Position numbers and translations under genes: made by a program. 41,149 nt of DNA from Cudoniella acicularis. Lineage: Eukaryota > Ascomycota > Leotiomycetes > Helotiales > Helotiaceae. The stretch is taken from the NCBI GenBank assembly GCA_013054445.1, contig JAAMPI010000331.1:1855-43003 (forward strand), given 5' to 3'. Below are positions 1 to 10,789 of the stretch, piece by piece. Below the pieces are notes generated by a model, which was given only the letters and a program-made list of their open reading frames with translations, was not told the origin of the DNA and did no database searches. The stretch's first letter is position 1. The number at the start of each line of letters is the position of its first letter.

Positions 1-3000
1 ATCTAAGANGCTACTANNACCGCNNGNTANNGACAACTNATCGTTAATATTAGGCTANGNGNANTTCNNACACGAGCTATAATCGATTCNNNAGTATAAG
101 GNAANTATATTAACCCTNACTTNGCTANNAATCANCTAATCCCTATAGAANNATTAAGGAANCTATACTAGCTCGCGCTCNTANGAGGNAAGNAGGNAGG
201 AATCGATAGATAGATTAGGCGGGAAGCTAGACAGCTACCCCTAACTATACTAGAAGGACATTTTAAAGAAATCAACTTAGATGTTATCTCGCTTAAGAGA
301 CACCTAGTGATCCTTAAAATACTATAGATTAAACAATATAATCTAAGTATCGACTAGACGACGAGTATAATAAACTTTATATAATACGAGTATAGGAAGG
401 TCGAATAACTAACCGACCTATAAGAGGTGTATATAACCTTAAGCGATAAGGCTACTAATAAGGGTAAGCCGATATTAGAAATCAAGATAGATAAAACAGT
501 TATACCGCTATAGTATTAAGAATTCGTAAAACTGTTCGATAACCCTAAAGATATAAGGGCTCTACCGGAACATAAACTATAAGATTATATGATCAAACTA
601 AAGGAAGGGATAGAGCTAATATCTAAAAAGTATCGACGACATAATCTATAAACCTTAGGGACGCTCGAGAAATATATAGAAGAAGTAACTAGGAAGGGAT
701 AGATAGTAAAATCAAAATCACTTACCGCTACTAATATACTATTAGTATATAAGAAAGGGGATCTAAATAGACGACCTTATATAGATTATCGAGGGCTAAA
801 CGCCGCGATAATTAGGGATGTATACCCGATACCTAACGTATAGTACCTACGGGACAGGCTAGCTAGGGCTATTATATTTATAAAGTTAGACTAATAAAGC
901 ACGTTTAACTTAATTAGAATCAAGGAAGGTTACGAGTAGATAACGGTATTCCTCCTATCTTTAGGATTATAAGAGTATACGATAATACTATTTAGATTAA
1001 CAAACATACTAGCTACTTACTAATAACAAAATAACGAGATCCTTTAGAGGTACTTAGGAATCACGGTTATATACTACCTAGATAACATTCTAGTCTTCTT
1101 AGAAAAAGAAGAAGACTACTTAATATATATAAGACAAGTTATATAGGCGCTTATAGAAGTCGACTCCCGACTTAAGCTATCGAAGTACTAATTCGGAGTA
1201 CGAANGACGACATTCTTAGGCTATGTAGTTAGACTAGGAAAGATCGCCGTTGACCCNGAAAAAACCAGGGCAATCACGGAATAGACAACACTATAGAACG
1301 TCAAGGACGTCTAAACATTCTTAGGATTCGCTAACTTCTATTAAATATTTATTAAGAGATATTTAGGACTAGCGGAACCACTTATATAACTTATAAGAAA
1401 AGACGTTGAGTTTGTATAGGACAANAGGACAGACCTAGTATTCGAGTAGATCAAGTAACGATTTAAAGAAGAACCTATCCTATATAGCTATCAGGATAAC
1501 AAGCTAAGCATCGTCGAAACTGATATATCCGATACCTAGACTAGAGCAGTACACCTCTAGTACGACGACAACGACAAACTATACCCCGTAGCCTACTTTT
1601 CACGGAAAATGTCGCNTACCGAACAAAATTATAACATTTACGAAAAAGAACTACTTACGATAGTAGAAGCGCTATAACACTAGCGAGTTTATCTTTAAGG
1701 AGCCTAGTTCCTAATCACTATCTATACCGACTATATAAATCTACAGACTTTNACGATAACGAAAGTCCTAGANAATAGNCNGTTAGCTAGNTAGTCNGAG
1801 GAATTAGTAGGNTANGACCTTATAATAAAACACGTNAANGGAACCGANAANNCTAGNGCNGACGCTCTTAGCNAGAGNCTAGGNTATAAAAACGACAANN
1901 AATACNAGGANATAGNNATCCTCNNTACCCTAGANAACNNNGACCTTGCCCTAGTAATCAGNGAGATTANNGCTACGNACNNNNTAGGNCTATAGATNNA
2001 ACNGATCNANNAAGCCACTANGTAGGANGTCAAGNACGACCNGTACTCAGACAAGGAACTATATATAAANGACNGAACTCTATAACGAGCNANAACAGGG
2101 AAGATNTTTATTCNNTTNATAATAATCNNNGACTTTATCGCTAACTAGNANTCGCTACTAGCNTACGGCTACTANGGANNNAGNAGAACGTACGANAGAA
2201 TAGCCNAGAANTANTAGTNNCCTAANCTAAGGTCACTAGTAAACTAGATAGTCNGCGACTATAANACCTATATCNNAAACAAATCTANNCGCTATNCNCC
2301 NTATANNNAGATANGAACGATATNTAGTATNANNNATACTATAGAANACAATATNATAAGACTTTATCGTTAAGNTANTAAGNTCCCTTGATNGAATAAC
2401 AGGANTNNANTATAACTCTATNCTAGTTATTANTAANAGACTTANNAANTACGTGATTCTAATACNNTATATANANANTAGTANNATAGAGGACCTAGCC
2501 TANNTATTCCTTAAAGAGGTAGTTATNTNATATAGNCTANTAGANGAAATTATATTAGATCAAGACAAGCTCTTTATATTAAAATTNTAGATNGNNCTAA
2601 CTANNTANCTTAGAGTTAAGTATAAGATNTCNANTAGTATTCTATCNTTAGATAAATAGAGNAACNAAGAGAATAAACTAAGTAATNAANNTATACTTAA
2701 GATANTATATAAACTANTAANAGAANAANTAGNTANAAATANTANNTATANTATAGTTCTNNTATAANAGTTTAATAATAGANATAANANTTATTATANT
2801 ATTCTATANNAANTANNNCTANNANNTNNTANTATANNAAGAACTAGGACTTATAGANATCGANAACTAGTANNCCNNNATCTAGGTTAATAAGATAAAA
2901 NNACTTTATATANANCTNNTAAAAGAACTTAAGTTTATAATANANAGNAACGCTTTNTANTATAANNAGANNNNTAGTCANGAGCNTACCTTAAANNAGA

Positions 3001-3380
3001 GGGANAGGGTTTANCTTNTTAGAAAAAANATTAATATAAANCGACTAAANNATAAACTNNANNATAAGAAGATNAGACTATATATAATCAAGACTACTAG
3101 AAGACTATTAATATTTAAATTAGCCTTACTAAAAAATATAAATATATATCTAGTCTTCTACGTATCTCTACTCGAAAAAGCACTACTAGAGGCGCTACGC
3201 GTACCCTATATCGATATCTAACTAGTTAACCTAGAACTCGAATACAAGGTCGATTAGATCCTAGGTTTTAGATAGGTTAGAGATAAGATTAAGTATTTAA
3301 TAAGATAGAAGGATTATCTATAGTTAGAGGACACTAAAGAACCTCGAGAGAATTTAATCAACTACCCTAAAAAGCTTATA
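1..3380 (+). mobile_element. RIP-degraded Ty3/Gypsy chromovirus pol
   Basis: This is the relic of a chromodomain Gypsy retrotransposon polyprotein. Seen in translation, ignoring stops: the lead-in to reverse transcriptase near 550-720 (ALPEH, IKLKEG); the RT core DYRGLN at about 780-800; the catalytic-site block YLDNILVF near 1075-1105, where the usual second Asp has become Asn; FLGFANFY near 1318; and the RNase H block AYFSRKMS..EQNY..YEKELL near 1590-1660. The integrase region (about 1800-3200) is very AT-rich and full of N. A chromodomain-like tail (KYLIR.KDY, EDT.EPRENLIN) lies at about 3231-3375. Stops are TAA, TAG or TGA at positions where CAA, CAG, CGA or TGG fit the family, as RIP predicts. 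The 5' LTR and gag lie to the left of the window. The element cannot be functional. Confidence 0.9.
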
Positions 3381-3486
3381 GTGTTCTACTAAGAATTTAG
3401 GCGAAGTCTTAGGATTCCTAGCCTAATTTATAGTTTAGGTCAAGGCTAAGGAGGTCGCTATTAGGGCCGCTACCTAGGGTAGCGTA

Positions 3487-3966
3487 GAGCTTACGCTACT
3501 ACCTATCCTCCTCTTCCTTTTATTTATCAACTAACTTCTATTACTCTTTAGTATTTCGTTTCTTAGCTGCCTTAGTAGTATCTAACTCGTCTAAATAGCG
3601 AAGGCCATAGGTAGACATTTCGACCTCTCGTTAGTCGAGGTATTACTATTATTTCTAGAGACAGAGTATCTTAGCGAAGGCCTCCTCCTCTTCTAGCTTT
3701 AAGCGATTCCGCTATACCACGATAGCCTTATAGTCAGCGTTAGACAGGACCTCGGATTCCTAGAGGTCGGCTAAAGGAATCCTTACGTTATAGGAGACCT
3801 TAGCCCTTATATATTTAGAATATCGCGCGCTCCTCTCTTTTTTTATAACATACTTTCGATTTTCCTTAACATAACAGGAATAGAGAGACATAGTAGTTCT
3901 AGTATTTTTAATATCACAGGTATAGTTTAGACGCTCCTTAAGCTTAGTATATAGGTCGTTAGTCAT
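3487..3966 (-). pseudogene. Antisense ORF in the 3' region of the Gypsy element
   Basis: A reading frame opposite to pol starts at an ATG at 3966 and is open for 68 codons. It then continues in the same frame with RIP-type stops to about 3487, roughly 160 codons in all. The product would be highly charged: Lys/Arg-rich in the first 60 residues, then Glu-rich with a likely coiled coil (LKLEEEEAFAK) and a KEEED tail. It sits between the chromodomain end of pol and the LTR at 4056, where some fungal Gypsy elements have room for an extra gene. I do not recognise a domain. That it was a real gene of the element is inferred from frame conservation through the mutated region. Confidence 0.5.
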
Positions 3967-4055
3967 AGCGAAGAAGGGAAGACTTTACCTAGACACTAAC
4001 GTAGCGATATAGTTATTTAAGCACATAGGACTACGCTATAACTAATAGAGGATAG

Positions 4056-4432
4056 TATCACGAATCAGGAATCACGTGTAGGCCTAGGCCTAAGGCTCGG
4101 CTACGACTAATAGGAACAGCACAGAGAACCAGGGTCCTAAGTCACGAGATCACATGACTAGTCACGTGACTAGTCAGGTGATAGAATCTAGGGCCGAAGC
4201 TTAGCAGGAGGACCGATCGAACTTCAGCCCTCGCTGTTACCTACGGCCTATAAGAATAAGAGATCTATATAAGTAAAGGGATTTCCTTACTAGATAAGAG
4301 CTTCGTGCTTAATTTACTTTAATAATCTTATATTATACTTTAACTTATCTTTACTTATAACGTACTAAGCTTCCTAGTTAGTAATAACTAGTAGTATCGC
4401 CTTACCTACACTTCTATACTACTAATCCGACA
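4056..4432 (+). repeat. LTR of a Gypsy element
   Basis: The segment begins TATCACGAATCAG (TGTCACGGATCAG before RIP) and ends CTAATCCGACA (CTGATCCGACA), so its ends are imperfect inverted repeats of TG...CA type. Inside are TATA-like sites (TATAAGAATAAG, TATATAAG near 4250-4270) followed by an AT-rich transcribed region, which suggests plus orientation. A purine-rich run (AATAGAGGATAG) lies just before the left end, as a polypurine tract would. It is probably the 3' LTR of the plus-strand element. The other pol fragment abutting its right end on the minus strand leaves ownership open. Confidence 0.65.
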
Positions 4433-4439
4433 GACCTCC

Positions 4440-5020
4440 TGCTTACCTAAGGCGCTGTCTTTAGTTAAGTAGACCGAGACTCCGTTATACTTATAAGATA
4501 AGTATTTAAAGTCCGAGATAGGGTACTAATTTAGGTCCTCGTCGTGGCCTATCTAGGAAGCTCTATAAAAGAGGGCCTTGCGTTATAGCTTAGACGCTAG
4601 TATCTCTTAGACCTCCTACTCCTCTTCCGTATTAACTATTATAGGTAGTAGGGGGTTATTTATCTGTCTAGGCAGGGGGTCGTCAGTAGCTTTCTAGAGG
4701 CGGTCTAGTAAGAAGACGTTATAGGCTTTAATAGAATTAGGTAATTTGACTTTATACGAGTTTCTAACTTACTTAGTAATCTCGAAGTCTCCTGCCATCT
4801 AATAGTCTAGCTTACGACTAGGTCGCTAAGTCTTCTAGTTCTTAATAGAGACCTAGACCTTATCCTCGACTCTAAAGTCGATAGGTCGTCTAGACTCGTT
4901 CGTAGTCTTTTCTATTCTAGCTTNAGCCTTANCNATNAGGTCCTTACCNTTNTNTATANCGTCCTATATCCTNCTAGCTATCTCNCGNGCCTTATCTTGA
5001 CTAATCTGTTCCTAGNNGCN
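4440..5020 (-). mobile_element. Second Gypsy pol tail, opposite strand, RIP-degraded
   Basis: Read on the minus strand from 5020 down to about 4450, the translation shows the end of a Gypsy integrase and a chromodomain-like tail: RPIDFRVEDKV, RKLDY, a block matching the usual GPFEI..VGNSYKVKLP, then NVFLLDRL, DDPLP, EILASKL and SDFKY. Stops again fit Gln, Trp or Arg codons. The 4920-5024 part is scattered with N and ends at the junction with normal DNA. It abuts the LTR at 4432 directly, so either the plus-strand element landed inside this one or the LTR belongs to this copy. Confidence 0.8.
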
Positions 5021-5028
5021 NNNATGTT

Positions 5029-5412
5029 CAGTACGACGAGGTCGTACAATCCGCCTCCGCGTCCAAGTCAGACAGCGGGAAGTCAGACAAGTCAGACAAG
5101 TCAGACGGCTCCAAGCGTTCGAAGGGTTCTAAGCACTCCAATTCCTCCAAGGGCTCAAAGCATTCGAAGGCCTCAGACAGCGGCCAGAGCAGCAACACCC
5201 CTGCGACAGTCGGGTGGGTGTGCATCTGGTGCCAAACAACCAACTACACGGATCATGAAAATATTCCTTTCATGGACCCGATAATGGACAACAATGGGAA
5301 TATCGTCTACGACCAATCAGGGAACCCAATTTACGAGGATTACTCCGATATCCCCTGCAGTGGCTGTCGTGGTAATTGTACTCCCTACTGCGATGCTATC
5401 GTGGATCCTTAG
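5029..5412 (+). pseudogene. 5'-truncated Ser/Lys-rich protein with Cys motifs
   Basis: The frame is open from the N-rich repeat junction (about 5024) to a TAG at 5410-5412, about 127 codons, with no convincing start. The first half is low-complexity Ser/Lys/Asp (SDKSDKSDGSKRSKGSK). The second half has Cys pairs CIWC and CSGCRGNC..YC around a tyrosine- and aspartate-rich middle, which could bind zinc. The base composition is normal, unlike the RIP block that replaces its front. I do not recognise the family. The gene is probably the tail of one cut by the retroelement insertion, or by an assembly break at the run of N. Confidence 0.55.
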
Positions 5413-6716
5413 TCAGAGTGTGACAAGGCCATAGAAGGCAGGAGGAAGAGGACAGGACAATTCAAAGGTTTTGTGGAACAGGAGTAAAGTGTCAGAAGTG
5501 GGGATCAGGGCAAGTCATGTCAGGCAGAGCAACGAGTAGCAGCGCAAGGGGACAGAAGATTCAGGATCTTTGGTTTGCTTTTGTTTTTTGCCATCCGGCT
5601 TAGCCGACCAGATAGCCTCTCATTATCGATGTTATAATTTTGTTTTACTTCCGACAGAACAGCTAGCTTTGCTTTGCGTGCTGCGTCCAAGACTCCGCAT
5701 CATCTTCCACTATTCTCTCCTCTTTTTCAACAACCCTCTACCAAGCACTTAATTTTGAACGTGTAATCCAGGCAGGGAAAGACGCACGCTATGTTAGTTT
5801 TGCATTACGGGACTGGTGTGACGATCCGGAGGGATAATCAGGCGAATTGAAAACTTGGGCTGATAGGAGGATGAAGTGGCTTAATGTTGATTGAGCAATA
5901 TATAAGGATAACTGATACCTTTTCTTGCTCTTTCTGTTAGATCTTAATAGGGTCGCGACCGCGATGCGATTTTCAGACGGCGACGTGGTCCTGTTGCAGG
6001 ACACAAGTTGGTACGTACTGATGCACGAGTCCAGGTACGTAAATTAGTCCGTGACTCCATCAAGACCAAACATATCGTCCAGATTTGACTCTTCTGAAAT
6101 ACTGAGGTCGACAAGTAGTATATCGATCGAGGGATTGACTGTGAGATAAAGTAGAATTTGGATAGATTTTAATAGCGCTCGCCCGAATTCATAAAATTTT
6201 TTAGATACAAAAAAGAGAGAAGGCCACTTCGGAACGACGGAGTATCTGAACAGCCTTCGTATTGGATTTAACGGCTCCAGCTAGTCGGATGAGTGGTATC
6301 ATCAATACAAGCAATAGGATCACGGAGATCGTCCAGAGGACTCAATTAGGGTAAATCAAGTGTATTGTCAACTGTATCGAGTAAACTATGAGGGCATCGA
6401 CCCACATATCTGGACTACAAGTGAGACGTGCTTGAAACAAGTGCTAGGTGCAATAGCAGCCTCAGGCTGCCAGGCACACTCTTCAACACTTCGGCTCGAC
6501 ATCACATGGTCACATGCTGCGATAGGTGTGTAACTAGCGACAATACGCATGACGTAAGCGGTCTTACCTCTTAGTTTTAAGAGACCCTCTGTCCCCCGCA
6601 ATTACCATCAAAGTCTCTACTGCACTGCCACCTCCATCAAAGTCGCCTTGCTCCTTGAGTTCAGCGATAAATACGAAACATTTTTTTTCCCGCTATCCCC
6701 TCTACACCCTCCCAGT
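5413..6716. other. Intergenic, no supported gene
   Basis: Normal composition. Short open frames here have no recognisable content. A 24-codon stretch starting at ATG 5964 (SDGDVVLL...) ends at a GTACGT that could be a splice donor, and it faintly recalls the front of a BTB domain. It is too short to call. Nothing else seen. Confidence 0.4.
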
Positions 6717-7391
6717 ATGACGGAAGCAACCCAACAAGAAGATAAAAAGCAATATTGGGAGGACAAGAAGCTCGCCGACCAAACAGTCGAAAACATAGAA
6801 TTCGATAAGAAAGCCAACAGTAGCCAGGCTTCCTATCCCCCAAGAAAGTTGATCTCGCCTCCGATGCCTCCTGGTTTTTCATTCGAACAACGAAAAGCGA
6901 ACATCAGGCAATACCGGAAGGATAAGGAACTCGCCGACGAAACAGCCAAAAACACAAAGTTCAACAAGATTATTCCTAGTAGCGCCTCAGCTAATTACAA
7001 CCAGGCTTCTCTCCCTGGTATAATGGAAGAAGCCCAACAAGTAGGCAACAGGCAATATGGGGAAGGCAAGACGCTGGCCGACCAAACAGCTAAAAATACA
7101 CAATTCGACAAGAAGATCAAATGTAAGTCAACAAGTCTTTTAAATTATAGCATCCTTAGATCCGTGTTAATTAATGTACTGGAACAGGGGCCGACTTGCC
7201 CTACCCTATCCAACCGTAAGAGCCTAGTGCCCGGTGAAATAAGCCCAACTTCCTACTGCCCGCTTAGACGTGGAGGCGGACGGGGCAACCTCGAACGGAG
7301 TCTAAGAAGGACTAAGGCTGGCCGCTTTCGTCAACATAGCGGCCCAACTACCCTTTCGCATCCTAGTCGCCTACCTTTATGTACTCTCTAG
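6717..7391 (+). CDS. Small protein with three internal repeats
   Basis: From ATG 6717 the product carries three copies of a motif of the form QY..DK.LAD.T..N..FDKK, at about residues 12-35, 63-86 and 115-138, each followed by Ser/Gln/Pro-rich linker. This internal repetition, the even spacing and the normal codon use argue that it is a real gene. A GTAAGT at 7123 with a CAG acceptor at 7185-7187 may end exon 1 after residue 135. Read straight through, the frame runs to 7391, but the part after 7123 has no repeat and looks like intron and downstream DNA. The product is charged and soluble, with no signal peptide. An earlier in-frame ATG at 6648 exists, but the segment it adds is hydrophobic and unlike the rest. 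Family unknown. Confidence 0.55.
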   Translation: MTEATQQEDKKQYWEDKKLADQTVENIEFDKKANSSQASYPPRKLISPPMPPGFSFEQRKANIRQYRKDKELADETAKNTKFNKIIPSSASANYNQASLPGIMEEAQQVGNRQYGEGKTLADQTAKNTQFDKKIKCKSTSLLNYSILRSVLINVLEQGPTCPTLSNRKSLVPGEISPTSYCPLRRGGGRGNLERSLRRTKAGRFRQHSGPTTLSHPSRLPLCTL

Positions 7392-7922
7392 CTCTTGGTC
7401 ATAGTCTTCCCTTCTAGGTCTTCGAAACCTTCATCAAATTCGTAGACAGGAGGTTGTGGTGATCGGCGGACAGAGACACCAATGGAGCTATACTCGCGTC
7501 TTTGTAAAAGACAGGTCGGGTGTCCTCTCGTGTGCGGTGTGGTCGCAGCTTCTGCTTAAGTCCTGCGTTGAGCGTGGCGATACTCAAGTGGAAAACGGAA
7601 TTGTCAATAAATGGGCTAATATGTAGTATTTGTGGATTTATACGTTCTACGAGAAAATAGATGTTGACACAACGGGCTACAACCTCCTCATTAAGTCTCA
7701 ATAGCTAAGATAATCAAATTGAAATCTAGATATAAAAGATTTGACAGTTTATTATCGTGCGATGCTTTTGACTCTAACTCCCTATATACCTTGCCCTTGG
7801 TGAGTGCTCCTATCCTAACTAGATAGCTGTCTAGAGTAAATTAACTAGGAACGATATCCTAGTTTCACTAGAGACATGTCTTCGTGTTCTGTACGTTTTC
7901 TTTTCCGGCTCGATGATCGAAG
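7392..7922 (+). other. Decayed sequence before the GT2 remnant
   Basis: No open gene. A hydrophobic translated stretch lies at about 7320-7390 in the frame read as LRLAAFVNIAAQLPF, with a stop just before it, and a further short stretch near 7610-7690. These could be the membrane front of the glycosyltransferase remnant that follows, but I cannot align them to it with confidence. Confidence 0.3.
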
Positions 7923-8775
7923 GTGATTAAGTCGTTTAGGGGGAGTGTTATAATAACAGACATTGTGGGTTTCGCTAATGGCGATGTAACGTGGCCCTCT
8001 ACAATCCTTCCTTGGCTTCTAGCGCCTTTTGAAGATCAGGAAATAGGTAGAGTCGGGACTTGTCAGCGTGTAAGACGTCTCAAAACCGGATCACTTATAA
8101 AGCAATGTTATAATTGGTTAGGTGTTGCGTATATCGAGCGGCGCAACTTCGAAATATCGGCAACACACGGGATTGACGGCGTCACTTTATATATGTCTAG
8201 TAGGACGTATGCTATTCGAACTAAGATCGTGAATCATTGTGCTTTCTTGTTGGGATTCCGGGTAGAAAGATAGGGAAAGTATCGCCTTAAAGCTGACGAT
8301 GACAGCTTCGTTACACGCTGGCTAGTTACGAACAAATAGAAAACCTGGGTCTAGTATAATCCGGAATGCGAAATTGAAACTACGCTTGAGAATGATATTA
8401 ATTTTTTCTTTCAGTGTTCTAGATAGGCGAGAAGCAATTAGAGAAGTAATTACACAAGTCTAGTTTCAGGACAATAGAGGTAAGTAACATTTTGACTTGT
8501 AACAGCGATTTAACTGGTTTATAGACATTGCTGTCGCTGATATTTCGCTTATCCTGTTATGGTATTATTTTACTTCCTCCTTTAGTACACGCGGAAAGAT
8601 ATTATTAGGAGTTGCTTTCTTCACCTGGTGGCTGTTCACTAAAAACGTCAAATTACTCTAACTTTATAAGCGTAATATTTGGGATATCCGGTTCTTACTA
8701 GTATCTATTCTCTTTGGCTATTCCTATGGCTTGATTAATCTGGAGTGCAGTGCAACCAAGAATTGCCTTCCTTTC
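7923..8775 (+). pseudogene. Fungal GT2 glycosyltransferase (cellulose/hyaluronan synthase-like), truncated and RIP-mutated
   Basis: GT2 processive glycosyltransferases move sugar from a UDP-sugar across the membrane into polysaccharide. The remnant shows the family order. First comes a damaged first-Asp block (GDVTWPSTILPWLLAPFED) with GVGTCQRVRR-like text, then YIERRNFEISATH. KADDDSFVTRW follows at about 8290-8325, TLEN at about 8380, and QCSR.ARSN.RSN at about 8415-8450, which corresponds to the QxxRW acceptor motif with Trp turned to stop. After a frame change come hydrophobic segments with FFTWWLFTKNVKLL (about 8610-8660) and SILFGYSYGLINL (about 8705-8745), typical of the membrane C-terminus. 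Stops at 8271, 8337, 8355, 8428 and after are TAG where Trp or Gln is expected. The N-terminal domain is missing. Confidence 0.8.
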
Positions 8776-9089
8776 TATAGGATTGTCTTGATTTCCGTGA
8801 TTCAAGCGTTTTCGAAGCTTGCTTAAGCGCCTATTCGCTACCTAAGACCGGCATTCTCTATGAATTAATTTGGAAATTTATTTTATCCTGGGATTAATAT
8901 TGATAATATTTAGCATTTTTAAGATATCGCTTTCAAGCGGGTGGTGAAACTCCCTCCTATCAGCCTTGGGGATTTTTTGGCCTGAAATAATCAATAGTAA
9001 TGGCTCATTCCCCAAGGTGGTTATAATTGCTTCCTATTGTCTTTAAGCAAGACGTGGAACTTGATCTGCGTACTCATGAAACCAAGAAG

Positions 9090-10354
9090 ATGGCATCATT
9101 CCTCGAAGACTCTGTCGACCAGCTCCCTTCGGGTCCTACTCCGAAAAGACACCGTCCTGAGTCTGTTGTTACCCAGTGGGTCGAGTCTATTTCAGGATCA
9201 GAATTCTACCGAGAAAGACACTGCCGGTCGGATACTCTTCTTGGTCACCCAGACGGCGAACTTATTCCTAGGAGACTTACGAAATCAGTGCCGAATATGG
9301 AGTATACACGGGATGCTGATGGATTCGTTATGCCACCAACACCCACTTCTTGGTACGCCCCATCGGTCGCGGCATCGGGTAACGGCAGTGCCTCCACTGG
9401 TTCAAGTCGAAGGAAGAGCCTTGTTGAGGACCCCTCTTACCGACGGACGAACTTAGGTGAGAACAATATCTACATGCGCCCTGTCTACGAAGAATTCCCG
9501 GAAGATATTGCCGGACTTGTTGATCATGTACGCCAGGACCGTGACTCACCAGGACTTCGTTAGATCAACTCAGGCAAGATACGGATTTGTATCGCCTTGA
9601 GATGGGCACCGGAGAACCCGTTGTGGAAGAGTATTTCCACGCCCACGTCTTCCCTAAACCTAAATTATCAGACAGTCTACAACGCACCAACAAAAATCCA
9701 ATAGCCAGGCACGCTGTCCCAGATGTCGGATCGAAGCTTAAAGTTAGCACTCCAGTACCTGATATGCTTTACGGATATAACAGCATTGGAGCATTTCCCA
9801 AGCAACAAGCCCAACCTCGCTCTATGGGGAATGAGATGGTAGCTAATAGTCAAGACTTGATATATCCATTCTTTGTTGTCGAGTTCAAGGCTGACGGTCC
9901 TGGAGGGTCTGGGAGTTTGTGGGTGGCGACAAATCAATGTCTTGGGGCCTTTGTATCCTGCGTCAATATTGCTGAATGCCTTAACCGCCAACTAAGGCGG
10001 TGTAAGAGCGACAAGGTCTAGCTGATTGACAGCGCCGCATTCAGCATCGCTATGAGCGGCACGAAGGCACGACTCTATATCTCATGGAAGCATAATGAGC
10101 TCGATTACTACATGCAGAAAGTTAGGAGTTTCTCACTTCAGGAACCTGAGCAGTACGTGGAGTTCCGCAAGCACGTCCGAAGCATCATCGATTGGGGCAA
10201 CGACGAGCGCCTGAAAGAGATTCGAAAATCGTTGGACAGCCTCCTCGAAGAGAATAGGAAGTCTAGTTCTGCTGTAAAACCCCATCCGTCCCCAAACTAC
10301 CTTTGCTATGTAGTTCCTTCACTGTATCAACTAAAAATCATTAGTATTATTTAG
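9090..10354 (+). pseudogene. DUF7924-like protein with PD-(D/E)XK-like core, frameshifted
   Basis: From ATG 9090 an N-terminal region (TPKRHRPES, MPPTPTS, RRKSLVEDP, NIYMRP) leads to LVDHVRQDRDSPG. One base appears lost near 9552-9556, and the frame continues as LDQLRQDTDLYRLEMGTGE through VPDMLYGYN, then PFFVVEFKADGPGGSG..VATNQCLGA. A TAG at 10019-10021 (Gln expected) breaks it again before LIDSAAFSIAMSGTKARLYISW and a C-terminal helical part ending near EENRKSSSA (about 10275). The E-F-K text after a hydrophobic strand resembles a PD-(D/E)XK nuclease core. The family is one I associate with DUF7924, widespread in ascomycete accessory regions. Biochemical role unknown to me. Two disabling lesions make this a pseudogene, otherwise well preserved. 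Confidence 0.8.
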
Positions 10355-10377
10355 AAGGTATTTAGGTATAATAAACT

Positions 10378-10715
10378 TACAAAACTCCTCCTTCGCCTTA
10401 TTCGCTACACTTGCTTCTTCCACCGCAGCGCTGACTTCTTTATTGATCCGCTCCCCATCCTTCTCCATCTTGTATTTCTCCTTCGCCTTTCTCAGCTCCT
10501 CTTGTAAATTATCCTTCTCCTTCTCCGTACCCTTGAATGTATCAAGCGTAACTTGAATTTCCCCTATGACTTTCTACCTCCTGCTACCTCTTGGCCCATC
10601 GCGTATGTTCTTCGACTATTTTCGATGCATCGTCCTTCTTCTCCTTCGCGAGCTCTGTGAGGCGGCGCAGCTCTTCGATTTAGTTGAGTCCAGACGCTAT
10701 AATAGACCGCAGTTA
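10378..10715 (-). pseudogene. Coiled-coil protein fragment
   Basis: On the minus strand a charged helical reading frame runs as ELRRLTELAKEKKDDASK and IVEEHTRWAKR, then meets a stop and shifts frame. It continues as LDTFKGTEKEKDNLQEEL, RKAKEKYKMEKD and VEEASVANKAKEEF, ending at a GTAAGT-like donor near 10380. It therefore looks like an internal exon of a coiled-coil protein, broken by at least one indel. It lies tail to tail with the DUF7924-like pseudogene. No start and no recognisable domain. Confidence 0.5.
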
Positions 10716-10789
10716 GTAGAAGCCTTAAAAGTGGGTGGGTTCGGGGCTGACTTACACATGGTGTAATGTTTAGTTGGAGCATGAAGTTT

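Noticed and set aside
1731..2054. 107-codon minus-strand open frame
   Set aside because: It lies in the N-rich integrase part of the plus-strand Gypsy pol; many residues are undefined, and the openness comes from the N bases.
5964..6047. Short SDGDVVLL frame resembling the front of a BTB domain
   Set aside because: Only 24 codons before a possible donor and no second exon found; similarity too weak.
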